DNA from: Paracamarosporium sp. OC-R06-R3
Taxonomy: Eukaryota > Ascomycota > Dothideomycetes > Pleosporales > Didymosphaeriaceae
Length of the DNA stretch: 64,000 bases
Assembly (NCBI GenBank): GCA_019828545.1
Contig: JACVRA010000248.1
Location: 248,001-312,000, forward strand
Direction: 5' to 3'
In this document: positions 35,593 through 47,400 of the stretch, one piece after another
Numbering within the stretch: position 1 is the first letter of the stretch
Layout: every line of letters starts with the position of its first letter
The notes under the pieces: generated by a model
The model's input: the letters and a program-made list of their open reading frames with translations, nothing else
Database searches by the model: none
Told to the model about the DNA's origin: nothing
Translations under genes and position numbers: made by a program

Positions 35593-37037
35593 TTATTGTT
35601 CCCTCGCCAAAATCATCTTCTCTCGTTCGGCTTGTCGTCTCACTTTGCCCTTCTTGCTGTGCCGTCGCTCGTTCTCTTCTTTCCTCTTGATAGAAGCTAG
35701 CTCGTCTTTCTTGATCTCACCAGCCTTCTTCACCTGCTTGGGCACATGTCTGTGTCTTGCGATGCGCTTAATCTCAGGCATGTGTTGATAACGTTCCTTC
35801 AATGCATCGTCGTACTGCAGCTTCTGTCGAAGTGCGGCTGATTTCACACCTTGCCTGGAAGACGCCTTTGCTCTCCACAGACGGACGTTACCGTCATCAC
35901 TGCCGCTGAGTACGTAGTTGTTGTCTGCACTCCATGCCACAGAAAAGACCCTCTGCATCCGTTTCGTGTGATAGATGTCTCTTGCGTGACCCTTTTGGCG
36001 TTCCCAAAGGCGCACCGAGCGATCGTAAGAGCCAGAGACCAATTCTTCGCCTGTAGGGCTGTACTCGACGCTCATAACAGCTGCGACATGACCCTTGTAA
36101 ACGTTCAACGCTCGCTTCATGTTCCTCATGTCGAATCTATCACCACTTGTCAGCAATGTCCACTACACGAGACAGGGGTCGATGACTTACGCATAAACAT
36201 TATGATCTTCGTTCGCTACCGCAAAGTTGAAAGCCTCCATAGGATTCCAAGCAATGCAGTTCGAAGCTAGATGGAGCACTGTTCGGTGCAACGGAGAGTT
36301 CGTCCTGAGATCGTACAATATTATAGCACGATCTGTTGCTGCAGAAGCTATGATGGACGTCTCGACCTGGTTCCATGCTAAGGCGTTGATGGTATCAACC
36401 GTTGTAGGCCATTGCAGGGTCTGTACCGGCGCGCCTGATGCTCTCGATATGTCGTATATGGAAACATTGTCCGATGCGGCCGCGAAATTAGGCAAATTGC
36501 GATGATGTGTGACAGATGTGAATGCGCCTCCGTGCCATGTTGCTTTCGGCGGACTCCTCGAGGACGTGGTATATGGGTCGAACAGCTGAATCTTCTGATC
36601 ACTTCCGCAAGTGAGAAGCTTCCTGTCTCTTGTCCAGCACATACCCTTCACCATGTTCTCATGCGCCTGTGCCTGCCACTTCTCCTCCCGCGTTGTCATG
36701 TCCCATACCTTCACAATGCCGTCACCGCTACCGGACGCGAAGTGTTCGAGGCTTTCGGGGTCTTTCGCGAAACTATACACGCCATCGACATGGCCGGGTT
36801 CGAAGTCACCAAGGAAAGGTTGCGCAAACATGCCTGTTTATATCAGCTACTGATCGCATAAGTGCAGATGTCCAGGATTTCCATACGCTCAAGTTTCGTC
36901 GCATTTAAGGCACGAGTGTATTCGCGCGCGCGCTCGAAAGGATGTTGCGACGGATCCAAATTGCGTGTCAGCTTATTGACATTGGATCCAGGCGTCTGGG
37001 CCGACGACGCCGGCCTGCTCAAAGCCTTAATCTTCAT
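35593..37037 (-). CDS. SOF1: WD-repeat protein SOF1 (DCAF13), SSU processome
   Basis: Three exons: 36887-37037, 36191-36833 and 35593-36136; introns of 53 and 54 bases, both in phase; 445 residues, matching the family. The N-terminus (MKIKALSR, then REYTRALNATKLERMFAQPF) is the Sof1 signature. Seven WD repeats follow, with HFASGSGDGIVKVWDM, LLTCGSDQKIQLFDP, IIASAATDRAIILYDLR, ELVSGSYDRSVRLW and YVLSGSDDGNVRLWRA. The C-terminal Sof1-like domain (QYDDALKERYQHMPEIKRIARHRHVPK, then a very basic tail) is clear. The protein acts in the nucleolus in 18S rRNA maturation as part of the U3 SSU processome. It shares a 215-base promoter region with eL27, so two ribosome genes can be co-regulated. Confidence 0.96.
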
Positions 37038-37252
37038 CTTTGGTGATATTGTCGCCCACTCAGTCCATAGTCGCCAGCGGCAAGATCGACCTTCGAAAAG
37101 TTACCGCCAAGTCTTTCCTTTAGCGGGGCGCGGCCAAAAATTTTAGCGAGCCGCCGCACGAGCCACCGCACAAGAGCCGACCCATTTCGAACCTTGCGAA
37201 CCTCATCCAACATCAACGACCGCCCATCCACACTAACCGCAGGACAGCAAAG
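37038..37252. promoter_or_regulatory. Bidirectional promoter of SOF1 and eL27
   Basis: Only 215 bases lie between the two divergent start codons. The centre is GC-rich with a GCGGGGCGCGGCC stretch near 37123-37135 and no TATA box. Both products serve ribosome formation. Confidence 0.7.
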
Positions 37253-37880
37253 ATGAAGTTGTGAGTACTGCCCAAATACTTCAGTGGGAGGATCGCAAGC
37301 TTGCGATTGGGACCTTGCATGCGCATAAAGGACTGCGGGTGTCTTGAACAAATCGCTAACAGCTCTTTCTACAGCCTCAAGGTCGGACGCGTTGTCGTAT
37401 GTCGCACACCAGTCGAATTTCTCCCTCGCACGAACTCACGATTCTCTAGATCATCACCCGGGGCCGCTATGCCGGCAAGAAGTGCGTGATCATTTCTCCC
37501 CTCGACAACGGCACCAAGTCGCATCCCTTCCCGCACGCCCTCGTCGCGGGCATCGAGCGCTACCCCTCCAAGGTCACCCGCCGCATGTCAAAGAAGAAGC
37601 AGGACAAGAAGAGCAAGGTCAAGCCCTTCGTTAAGCAGGTCAACTGTGCGTTATCACCCACACCGTGGTGCTTGCAGGCTCGTTGCTAATCCCTGCAGAC
37701 ACCCACATCATGCCCACGCGATACACCCTCGAGCTCGAGAACCTGAAGGGCGTTGTCTCGGCCGACACATTCAAGGAGGTCTCGCAGAGGGAGGAGGCAA
37801 AGAAGACGGTCAAGAAGGCCTTCGAGGAGCGATACACGTCCGGCAAGAACAGGTGGTTCTTCACTCCCTTACAGTTCTAA
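37253..37880 (+). CDS. rpl27: Large-subunit ribosomal protein eL27 (L27e)
   Basis: Four exons: 37253-37260 (8 bases), 37375-37396 (22 bases), 37450-37645 and 37699-37880; 135 residues, one short of yeast length. The 8-base first exon (Met-Lys-Phe, split codon) joined to a 22-base exon gives [21 protein letters not shown], the exact family start; the join is confirmed by this homology. Further motifs: [48 protein letters not shown] and the C-terminal [10 protein letters not shown]. Introns near the 5' end with a tiny first exon are usual in fungal ribosomal-protein genes. A KOW-domain protein of the cytosolic 60S subunit. Confidence 0.97.
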
Positions 37881-38519
37881 GCTTTCTTTCGGTCACGGCT
37901 GGGCGTCGACGGGCATGGTTTGGCAATCGAGATGATAATGCATGAGCATGTCAAGGGATATGACCGGGTGCGCAGGGCCGAGAGAGGTCTGCTCCTCGGG
38001 CGTGTATTTCGATAAACAGAGCACAAAAATCAAGGCTTTGGGTCGATTTGGCAGTGTTCGAAAGTGAGGAGTTGTTCGTAACGCCGCTGATGGAGTACCC
38101 GTATGACAATATGACGAATACAATGGACTAGGGCGGCACCGACCATGTTGGGTGATGAAGCAACGAGGCGCCCACCGAATTGCCCTCTGTTTCGGCTCCG
38201 AATGCATTCTTGATTCGGCCCAGGCTCACTGCACAAACAGATTCACTTAGAATACCCATTTTCATAGTTGGCCTCTATAAAGCACATCATGAACTAACGC
38301 ACAGTAGGTTCCATCGCAAACCTCGAATCAACTTGCGCACACACCTCGATCAGCACCTGCAGAACATCAAAACGTTTCTATCCCTATAGGCCAACGAAAA
38401 GGTATCTGAGCAATACAAGAAAGCATCTACAGTGTAGACCCATTATTAAACCGACAAGCCGTTTGTAACCAAGCCGCCATAATGATTCAAGAGTGAAGTT
38501 GGAAGTCCCTACGCCAAAC
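37881..38519. other. Convergent intergenic region of eL27 and the perilipin gene
   Basis: About 640 bases, both 3' UTRs, no supportable gene. Confidence 0.5.
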
Positions 38520-39270
38520 CTACTGCTTCACCTGCATAGACAGTCAGCTTGGCTCATACACTAAAAGGACGAAGACACGCGATTGTTTCAAAGACGGCTC
38601 ACCTCGTTAACCTTCTTGCTCGCCTCCTTTTGCCCCTTGTGCCAGTACTCAACCAACAACGTATACCCATCAAGTCCAATCTTCAGCTCCGTGCTAATGA
38701 GCGCCTTAACGTTCTTGACCACACCCTCGCCCTTCGTTTTGCTGTATTCATCCTGCCATGTGCCGACGACGTATTCCCTTCCCTTGCCAGCGAGTTGAAA
38801 CGGCAGGCCAACGTACTCGGACACAGTCTGCTTGAGCTTGGATGTGTCTTGCTTGACGATGGGAAAGCGGTTGTCAACCTTGTCGAGGCCCGAGTCGCCG
38901 AGCTCGTCTGCGCGCGAGAGGTACGGCGAGAGGTACGAGTAAGGTGTTTGGAGGTAGGGGTGTAGGGGTGCGACGAAGGACTGGTAGGTGTTATGGAACA
39001 GGGAGAGGGATTTCGCGCCGTAGGGATGCGATTTGTAGAATTCGAGGCCGTCGTGGACTACGGGGTAGGTTTGGAGGTGCTAGGGTTGTTAGTGTGTTGT
39101 ATCCAGGGTGAATGTACATTCGTGGGGTGGGGTTTGGAACGTGGGATGGAATGAATGCAAGGGAGCCAGGGAATGGTACATACCGATAGGACTTTGGATT
39201 GCGGCTTTTCACCGTTGGTGAGGTGCGTCGTCGCCTCGCCGTTGACCGTGTCCTTCTCTGCGTGAGGCAT
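38520..39270 (-). CDS. CAP20: CAP20-like perilipin (lipid-droplet coat protein)
   Basis: Three exons: 39184-39270, 38603-39079 and a 12-base last exon at 38520-38531; introns 104 and 71 bases; 191 residues. Family features: VVHDGLEFYKSHPYGAKSL, PYLSRADELGDSGLDKVDNRFPIV and QLAGKGREYVVGTW, all shared with the Colletotrichum CAP20/perilipin group, known to coat lipid droplets and to be required for appressorium turgor in that genus. Amphipathic 11-mer-like helices explain droplet binding. The final exon codes only Val-Lys-Gln-stop, so without splicing the protein would gain a slightly different end (VSRL). No signal peptide. Role in this species is inference. Confidence 0.9.
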
Positions 39271-41627
39271 GACGTGACTGTTGAGCTCTGTGTGAGTATG
39301 GTGTACGGACGCAATGTTGTTGTGACAAGCGCGCCTAATGCCGACATACCTTATTTATGCCAGACTGGTAGGAAATGACGAATGCTGTGGCAGCGCGGCA
39401 CTGAAAACGGCGGCTGCGTCTCTGTAGTGTGTGTCAGTCGAGGCGCGGGCGTGAATAACATGTGACAGGCGTGTTATCGATAGCAAATGGAGCGTACCTG
39501 GGTGAATATCTGGAGTGCTATGCGCGACAACAGTTATGTCGAAGCAACAAGAGGGACGAAGGAAGTTTGGAGGAGGGCGGGGTCGCACGATATTATCAGC
39601 ATCGTCCTGCAGCCCAGCACGCAAAATATAAGGCGCGTTATTTCGTGCTTGCCCGCGACGCATTCCACTGAGCAGGCGCAGACGGCGCATGTGAAAGGCG
39701 CACGGGCCAAATCCGTTGAACGTCACGATAAGGCGACAACTTTGGGCCTGTCTTGGATTCGCTTTTTGTTGATGCGCCGCGCTCTTGCGAATACAGTTTC
39801 TGCGGGCCCCGGGCGTTTGATGCGCCGCTGGTCGACAGTTGCAGAAATGCCAATTTCCGTGTGATGAGCTTAAGCACAAGGTTTGCGGGGTGCACGTCTA
39901 CAGCTGCAAAAAGACGTGCCTTCATCGGTGGCCGCTCTGCACACGCCTTTCTCGAACGCAGGCCTCCCGCCCCAGTCATTTGAGTGGACCGGTGCGCTCG
40001 GCCGAATGATTGAGTGCTGATTGCTGTGTATGAAGAATGAGGGGTCTGGCATGCGCCGCGGTCTCTACCGTGGGCAGAGCCATCGTCAATTGGTTCTCCC
40101 TTGTCTTATCTGCGAGCGCTTCGAAAGACGCGGTTCGACAGGGTTTCCAGATTATGTTTCATTGCGATATTGGTGCAATGGATTCGTGGTATGGCATTAG
40201 TCAAGGAGCCGCCTATGCGGAGCTGCGTCAACCGTCGTGTAATGTTGAGATGGAAGCCAGGTCGGAGCATGTGAATGGGGACGGCACGAAATGATCCGCC
40301 TCCGTGGCGCGGTCGGGCCAGGCCTTGGCATCTGATAGCCAACAATCGCACGTCGACATGCCATAGAAACCTTCAGCTGCTGCCGAACGTCGCCTCGGCA
40401 CGGCGAGGTTTTCTATTTTTCGTTTGCCCAGACTTCGAAAACGTGGCAGGACGCTCTTTTGGGGTGACACAATTCTGACATTGGTGGGGCCTTCACGCCA
40501 CTTTGTTTAGAGTTACTCACGTCTTTCACGTGTCGATGTATCAGCCTCTAGGCTCTTGCAGCGAAGCGAGCTCAACGGCCTTGGGCGCAGCTGGGGTGCA
40601 GCTTAGCTCAACGGATCACATCCGACGGTCGTTGAGTTTAGCTCGAGCACGTTTTTTGGATTCACCTGGATCTTCATTGCATACAAGCATCGCTGTGATT
40701 GGGTCCGTACGTCACCTCTACGAGTCCATCTCAGGCGGCACGGCCTAGCTGGTGAACAGTCGCGGATGAGGCGTAACGTGAGCTTCAGGAACGACGTCTA
40801 CTATGGTATTGCCACGCGCATCGAGTTCCTCTCTAATTATGTAACGACTACTGCAGTCATACGGCAGATATTCGATTAGGCTATCTTTGGCCTAGTCCTT
40901 CCTTTCTTCTTCTTGTTCAGACATGTTGAAGCCTACCCTCAGACAGGACGAACATCGGGCCAATGGACACAATGAACCTTGGTAGTTTTTCGGTCTCGTT
41001 CACTTGTACTATCTCCGTGGTTAAGTGTTATTATGCTTCGTCGTGCAAGTTGGTTGATGCATAGCTATATCAGCTGAACAACAGTGACATCAAGGTATGC
41101 ATACGGCTGGACCGGGTCACCAATTCATCCTTGTCATTATAATCGAACCAAATGGACAAAATCATGGCCAATAAAGGCAGATGGACATATTGTATCACAC
41201 GTGCCGCAGTCTCCTTAACCAATACGAGAAAGTCGATCCGTATGAACTTCTAGATTCCAGGGTTCGAGCGAGGAAACCTGGAGCCGGCAACCGTCATTAT
41301 CATCTGAAGATTACCAGGAATATGTGGGTCACCTAAGGTAGGCAATACAAGGACTAACAGTGTCTTCGAAATGTGATTGAACCTTCATCCAGTCACTATG
41401 ATTGTAGCTCCGAGCTATGACAGCGCAAAGGCAGATGAGAAGACTCTTCCCATAGTGCAAGGTTTGCCTTCAGTAGTCATCTGAAGTCCATCCGTAAAGC
41501 AACGTCGGCATATTTTCGCGTGGAATAGAGTAACTGCTACAAATCTCAATCATCAAAACTATGTCTCCAAGAGTTCCTTACCACGCCTCGATACTTCCCA
41601 ATAGCACGACCTCCGCACTCACGCCCT
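39271..41627. other. Gene-poor stretch of 2.4 kb
   Basis: The first 200 bases are the CAP20 promoter. Several moderately long frames (39355-39879, 39487-39864, 40037-40294) show no domain or signal that I recognise, and overlap in many frames at once, as GC-rich non-coding DNA does. No repeats seen. Confidence 0.4.
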
Positions 41628-41951
41628 TCACAAACTTGCCTCGATAGCCTTCCTCAACTCCTTCGGCCTCGCTCCCGTAACCCCCTCCTGGATATCCCCA
41701 TCCTTAAACACGCTAAACGTCGGCATCTGGCTAACCCCTAGCTCCTGCGCTATGTCCGGCGTCTCCTCCACGTCATACGTGTAGAAATGTACATCCGGGA
41801 ACTCAGAAACCAGTTTTTGAACCTCGGGCGCAATGGCTTTGCATTGTGCGCACCAGGTGGCTGTGCCTTCGAGGACGGTCACGCCTTCGTACATGACGGC
41901 TTTTAGGTAGGCGGTTTTGGAGTCGAGAGTTTGGATTGTAGGGGAGGACAT
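41628..41951 (-). CDS. Thioredoxin, cytosolic, with WCAQC active site
   Basis: Single exon, 107 residues, normal thioredoxin length. The strand order and motifs fit: VTVLEGTATWCAQCKAIAP with the redox Cys34 and Cys37, VHFYTYDVEETPDIAQELGV, and the cis-proline loop SQMPTFSVFKDG (Pro77). The active site reads WCAQC instead of the standard WCGPC, which should shift its redox potential or substrate range; Ala-Gln in this place is seen in some fungal thioredoxin-like proteins. No targeting signal. It would reduce protein disulfides with electrons from thioredoxin reductase. Confidence 0.93.
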   Translation of the reverse strand: MSSPTIQTLDSKTAYLKAVMYEGVTVLEGTATWCAQCKAIAPEVQKLVSEFPDVHFYTYDVEETPDIAQELGVSQMPTFSVFKDGDIQEGVTGARPKELRKAIEASL

Positions 41952-42501
41952 TTTGGAGGTTTGAGTATTGGATTGGTGGAAGATGGTTGGAATGTGTAGG
42001 GGTGTAAACTGCGGAGGGCTATTGCGTCATGTGGTAATGAGCTAGCCAATCATGGACTAAAAGTTCGGCTAGTGTTGGTGTTGATCATCTCAACGCTATG
42101 GTGCTGAGTTGGCACCTGGCCTTGTTGTTCAAAGTGTGCAAATGCATGCCTTTCAATCACTGAGCCATTTACATGTTGCATGGCATAGAACGTTCAAGTT
42201 GAACCATGCCTTGGTGCTCCCAATTTTCGTTATACCGTGTGGAGATAGTCGAGATGAGTGAAGAGCAGGGCAGGCATAGGGTAGGAGTTACGCCTCACCG
42301 GTCCCTAACATCCAAAAAAAACTGCGCAAGTGGACTAGACCAGTCCTCGACGGAAAGCGTGCTGTAATATCATACAGGGACACCGAGATACTCAAGGTGT
42401 TCTTATCCTTACGAAACATCACTAAGAGCCGAAATAAAAGTTGAACATGCTCCCGAAAATCTATTATCGACTTGCTGAGAAAATGCGACGGCCTGTTCAC
42501 C
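41952..42501. other. Intergenic, promoter of the thioredoxin gene
   Basis: 550 bases between the thioredoxin start and the GH45-like stop; nothing else seen. Confidence 0.5.
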
Positions 42502-43150
42502 CTAATGAACAACCTTCCCACTCCACTGCGAGCAATCCACTTGCTGTGCAGACCCAACCGCAAGGCCAACACCACTGTTTCCAAACAGCGCCTTGGAAGC
42601 ACCGCTATCAATGCAAAGGTCGAAGTTGAGGTTCGCTCCATACTGGTTGGTACCCGAGAGACCATTTTGCGCGCAAAGAGGGTTGCCGCTGGCTGTTTGT
42701 CTCATTAGCAACTATCGTCTTACAATTAACAGGAAACAAATGTAAACTTACCAGGGCACAAGTTCGTCACCTGCACCACGATACTGTTCCCAGCATTCGA
42801 CAGCTTGTTCCCACTGCTGTCTGTCTGCGCCGTGAGCTTCCAACAGGTACCACACCCTGGGCCCGCTCCTGCACCAGGGCCGACCCCAAACTCGTTCTGG
42901 GATACGGCGGCGGAGTATCCGGGCTGTTATGTTACTTATCAGTTCATGCCGTTTACAATTAAGCACTTCTCTGTTGCGAAGGTTTACTTACGGATGTGTA
43001 GAAACCACATGCTGTGGTGGCAACATTGCAGTTACCGGAGCCCCACGTATCGGTCGAGCCATACTGCGTGAAAGAAGCCTTGTACGATGTTGCAGCGGTG
43101 GCGGTCGCGCTGAACGCAGCGACTGAGAGAAGCAGAATTTTGGAGAACAT
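42502..43150 (-). CDS. Secreted GH45-like / double-psi beta-barrel protein (endoglucanase or expansin-like)
   Basis: Three exons: 42992-43150, 42752-42923 and 42502-42692; introns 68 and 59 bases with GTAAGT donors; 173 residues. Signal peptide MFSKILLLSVAAFSATATA. The mature protein has SFTQYGSTDTWGSGNC, CGFYTS, GPGCGTCWKLTAQTD, VVQVTNLCP and TNQYGANLNFDLC, with conserved cysteines. This is the barwin/RlpA-like double-psi barrel used by GH45 endoglucanases (Trichoderma Cel45A type) and expansin-like loosenins. The Asp in NFDL is at the general-acid position of GH45 subfamily C; no cellulose-binding module is present. Cellulose cutting or wall loosening outside the cell is likely; which one cannot be told from sequence alone. 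Confidence 0.85.
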
Positions 43151-43263
43151 GGTGACTAGTTGTAACGGTCGAGCGCGAGTGAGCAAAATGATGAATGAAC
43201 GGGAGTTAGAGTGTGTGATCAAAGTCGATGTAGACTCGGATACGGAGATAGGGCATCCGTTTC

Positions 43264-43271
43264 TATATATA
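43264..43271 (-). promoter_or_regulatory. TATA box of the GH45-like gene
   Basis: TATATATA on the coding strand, about 115 bases before the start codon; the strongest TATA box in the window, fitting an inducible secreted protein. Confidence 0.65.
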
Positions 43272-44452
43272 CTGTTACCTGACCATCTTCCACGAACCCG
43301 GTTCCTTCCTTCCTTCCTACGAGGCGACGATCCCAACCTGGATTCCCATGCTTCTTCCTACAAGCATTGACCCATCACCATCTCATGGTCTCTATCCGCA
43401 CCTCGGTTGCACAAACCTAAGCCTTTCGCTACACATAGACAAGCTTTTTGGCTCCGGGAGATTATCCGCGGCATCATCGGCAGGGTTGCAGGGTGAAAGT
43501 GTGGGGTGACGGTCCGCGTAGGGGCCACGGAGCTACGAAGCGATAGAAAGCAATTTCGGCACGCTGGATTGTGTTGCGTAGTCGTTTCTATTTCAAACGC
43601 CCGTTCGAGTCTGGATTTGAGCGTGGCTGATGATGGGCGTCAACTTGCCCGCGGAGGATAGCGTGGATGGGCCGCCGACGTTTCAGGTTGAGCGCTAGTG
43701 GGATGACTTTGACAAGTCGATATGCAATGTGAGTTCATAGAGATCCATTTGAGTTCTTTTTTTTTAATTTGTTTTGTTAGGGCGGGATCACGGTGCCACC
43801 CGTAGTATCCGATTTGTACTGCGCGTAGTGTTCTGGAAAAGATCGAGTATCTGTTTTAGTAATAGTATGCGCAAAGAGAAAAGCTAAGCACTATATTCCG
43901 TCGTGAATTTACCGGTTTTGTGGTTGTGTTTTGTAAACTGATTATAGCATCAAGTGCTTTCAATAGTAACAATCTTAATTCAAAACTGCTGTCTAGCTGC
44001 AAGTCCAATCTGACAAACGGCATCAACGTACTCCGAATTTCCTGCGATGAGCAACAAGGCCCGATAACTACCAGGGAAGAGACTTGAGGCACAACCACTG
44101 GCACCATATATATTCAGCACCGACCTCCGCTTTTGTTTCTTCATCATTTCATTGACGAACACAGTGTCGATCCAAATTGGAACATAATGCTGATTACACA
44201 CCGAGAAAACGAACTCGAAATTCGTACAAAGACTTGCTCCTTTGCGAATCTATGTTGACTTCATATTCTTTGGCCCAGTGATACGTTGTAAACATCGATT
44301 TGAAAGGCTCAAAGTATGATCCATCATATACATTGTAGTAACATAGATATGGATATTAAAGTGTATTAGAACGAAACAATACGTATACATTGATAAAATA
44401 TAAGCGTATGATCAATGTCCATTACAGACCTTATAAGACCACTACTCTTAGA

Positions 44453-44486
44453 GTGCTATACCAACAAAGCTCTTAGAGTATAGCAC
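44453..44486. repeat. Small inverted repeat (9-base stem)
   Basis: GTGCTATAC at 44453-44461 and its perfect complement GTATAGCAC at 44478-44486, with a 16-base loop that shares CTCTTAGAG with the flank. It lies just beyond the last stop of the NLR locus and could be a 3'-end structure or footprint of a small element. Confidence 0.6.
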
Positions 44487-44495
44487 CAATTGGAA

Positions 44496-47400
44496 TTATT
44501 GATCAAAAATTAGATCCAGCATACCGTCAGCCCCATCAATGTTCTCAAGATGTAGTTTGACTGCTTGTCGCAGTGCCGCAGGCAGTGGTAAGCCATGTTG
44601 CTTTCCAATGATCAGGCATTCTACAAGAGCTTTAAAAGCCTGCTTTTGAATTGGCCCTTGGCATTCTTGGGATATCAAAGCACTCATTGTTTGTGGGACT
44701 GCCTCAGCAATCAACCATCGGTGAGCACTGGGGTTGTCCTGGCAGAGGAGTAGGCATGATGCAGTAAGCATGTTGAGGAACTGACCCCGTCCATTTGCTT
44801 TTGAGCATTGAGCGAATTGGAAGATAGCCGTGAGGAAGAGAAATAACCTGGGGGAGTCGTGGGCTTTGCTGATTGTCATCAGCTCATTGGCGCATGCCTG
44901 GCTTGCATCACTGAACAGTTGATCCTCATAGCTGCTGCCGATATATCCTTCGTAGTACTCCGCGATAACAGTAGAAAAGTATTCAATCGGCCTTGGGTCT
45001 TTATTTTCAAGCATGCCGATGTGCGCTGTGAGAAGAACAGTCGTCCGGGTCACAACCTCTGTCCTTTTGCCACTCTGGATGCAGCCATCAAAATCAATCA
45101 GGAATTCGCAGACACCGTAGTGCAAAGACTCTCCCGCATCTCTGTGATAAGCAATGGACGCCCAGTGTGAAAACGCCCTGACGGTGATGGTATCCCCTTC
45201 TCTCTATTTGTGTCGGACTGTTGCGAGCTTGACTTCCGAGCCTACCATGACTGGAATTACCAGTAAAGCTTTAATATATGCAGTGGAGACTACTTGAAAT
45301 ATCTTGGTTGGGAGATCTGTCATGGCGGCTAGGTTTCTGGGGTTCCTGCCTACAACCACCCGTACTCCAAATTCGCGATATGCTTGCGTCCATTTTCGTA
45401 GTTTTTCCGTCTCATTGTTTTTGACAAGATATTGTAACCCGGACATCGCCTCCCAGCGACCAATCGACGAGTACTTCAGATAGAGTGTCACTAGTTGTAG
45501 AACGAACGGTATACGAAAGGAAAGACTTAGAGTTTTGATCATGATATCGACTTGTCTCGACGAATCTTCATACCGTGCTGCAAAAAGCTGTTCACGAAGC
45601 CGCAGCAGCTGTTCAACCCGCTCTTTCAATGATTCTGTGGGTTTCTTTAGGGAGATGACCCCTGGAGGAGTGGGTAATCCATCCACACGCGCTCCTCGTT
45701 GGAGTAGCAACTCGATGATCTCTCTGGAATTTGCCTGGATGGCTCGGATTAATGGTGTTTCGCCAAATCTAGCTTCGCCCTCGATCTGAGCGTTCCGACC
45801 TAGCAGTAGAGACACAACGTCCTTATGCTCCCCAGTAATTGCAATATGGAGTGCAGTTAAACTGCTTCGGTCTTTAGAATTTACACGGGCACCATGATCG
45901 AGCAAAAACTCTGTCACGTCTCGGTGGCCCCGAGTGGCGGCCCAGAAAAGTGGCGTCCTGCCGTAGTTATCCTTTCGCGAGGTAAGACGACGAGAGAAAA
46001 CATGGTCGGAGGCTTGCTGATCGAGTAACATCTTGGCCCAGGCTAGATTACCAAAGTACGCTGCTAGGTGCAGGAGCGAGAACGAGGGCGCAGCGCCGCC
46101 GTATTTCTCCTGCTCCCAATAGAATTTCCACCAATCATCCCGCACTGGAGATTCAGCTTGGAAAAAAGGACGCGAAAACTCAGACGGTCCATCGATCACA
46201 TTGACCGCATACCGAAAATGCTCTGGCCAGTATAGGCCAGCATAAGCCAAGAGCGAATTTTGAACAGAGTCGTCGCCGATGCTTCCTGAAGATTTGTAAT
46301 TTTCTTCAATAATTTCCAGGCACGTCCGCATAAGAGTCCAATGGGTGGTATGGGTCATGTGAAACATACTGATCCCATCAACATTGACTTGATTACTCTG
46401 GAAGAACTCTTTTGCTGACTCATGGACCAGATTTACTACATCTTCTTCAATCTTCACCAACATTCCGCAAGATACAAGCCGATTCTTCACCACTTCGGTT
46501 AATGTAGTTTTGTCAGATGCCTCGATCCTGGCTGCCACTGCTAATTCATTTACTGTAAGAGGTCGGGCGGCGAGAACGATCCATTGAAGGATGGGTACCA
46601 ACTTTTCTTTGTCTTCGACTTGATCGAGTAGCCGCCGATATATTCCACCAAGGCCTTTAGGAACACCACGAAGGATATTATTAATTTTGCGCCAACTCCT
46701 CCCTTTCAGCTCATTGGTGACGAAACCAACCCATAAGAGGGTTCCTTCAGCGCCGGCTAACAAGGCCCGCTGAACTTGCAGGATCATTTCCTCAGAAAGA
46801 TTTTGCTCGGATGCTAGCTCGGCAACCTTAGCGAAGATATATCTCTCGACATCATTCGAGATCTCTACATCCGATTCATCTAGTTTAATTCGATGATACC
46901 AGCTGAGCTTGCCGTCCAAAAATGCCGGCTGTGGGCGGGAGAGAAGAATGAGCTTCAAGCTTGGCCTTGTTTTCTCTTCAGGTCTTGATAGATAGTTCCC
47001 TAGGGCGTCAAGAAATTGCTCGAGAGATTCTTTATCGCACTCATCCAGACCATCCAGCACACATACTATCTGACAAGATCCTCTCTGTTGAAGTAGGGTT
47101 AGGAAAAGTCTCCACAGGGAGACAAAGCTGGAAATGGTGTATTTGGTCGTTTCAGACCCTTCAAAGGAGTCCTTGATGTGTTGTGCCAGGTGGGGATGAA
47201 GGTTGAGCCATTGATGTATAATGCCTCGCATTATCGTCACTGCCGTGTTCCGGTTCTTGTCACGGTTACTACAGAAGTAGTAAAGAAGAACATTCTGGGT
47301 CGAGTCAATGACTGACTGCAACACCTCCGTGATATAAATGGCTAGCATTGTTTTCCCTTTCCCAGGGCCACCTGATATCCAGAGTAGTGGTGGATTCGCG

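Larger units (their letters stand above)
43151..44495. other. Intergenic stretch between GH45-like gene and NLR locus
   Basis: 1.3 kb. The first 150 bases are the GH45 promoter. The rest becomes clearly AT-rich from about 43730 on and marks the edge of the accessory island. A hairpin-forming inverted repeat lies at 44453-44486. Confidence 0.5.

Noticed and set aside
37253..37260. 8-base first exon of eL27 seemed too short
   Set aside because: Accepted: without it the conserved MKFLKVGRVV start is lost, and such tiny exons are typical for ribosomal-protein genes.
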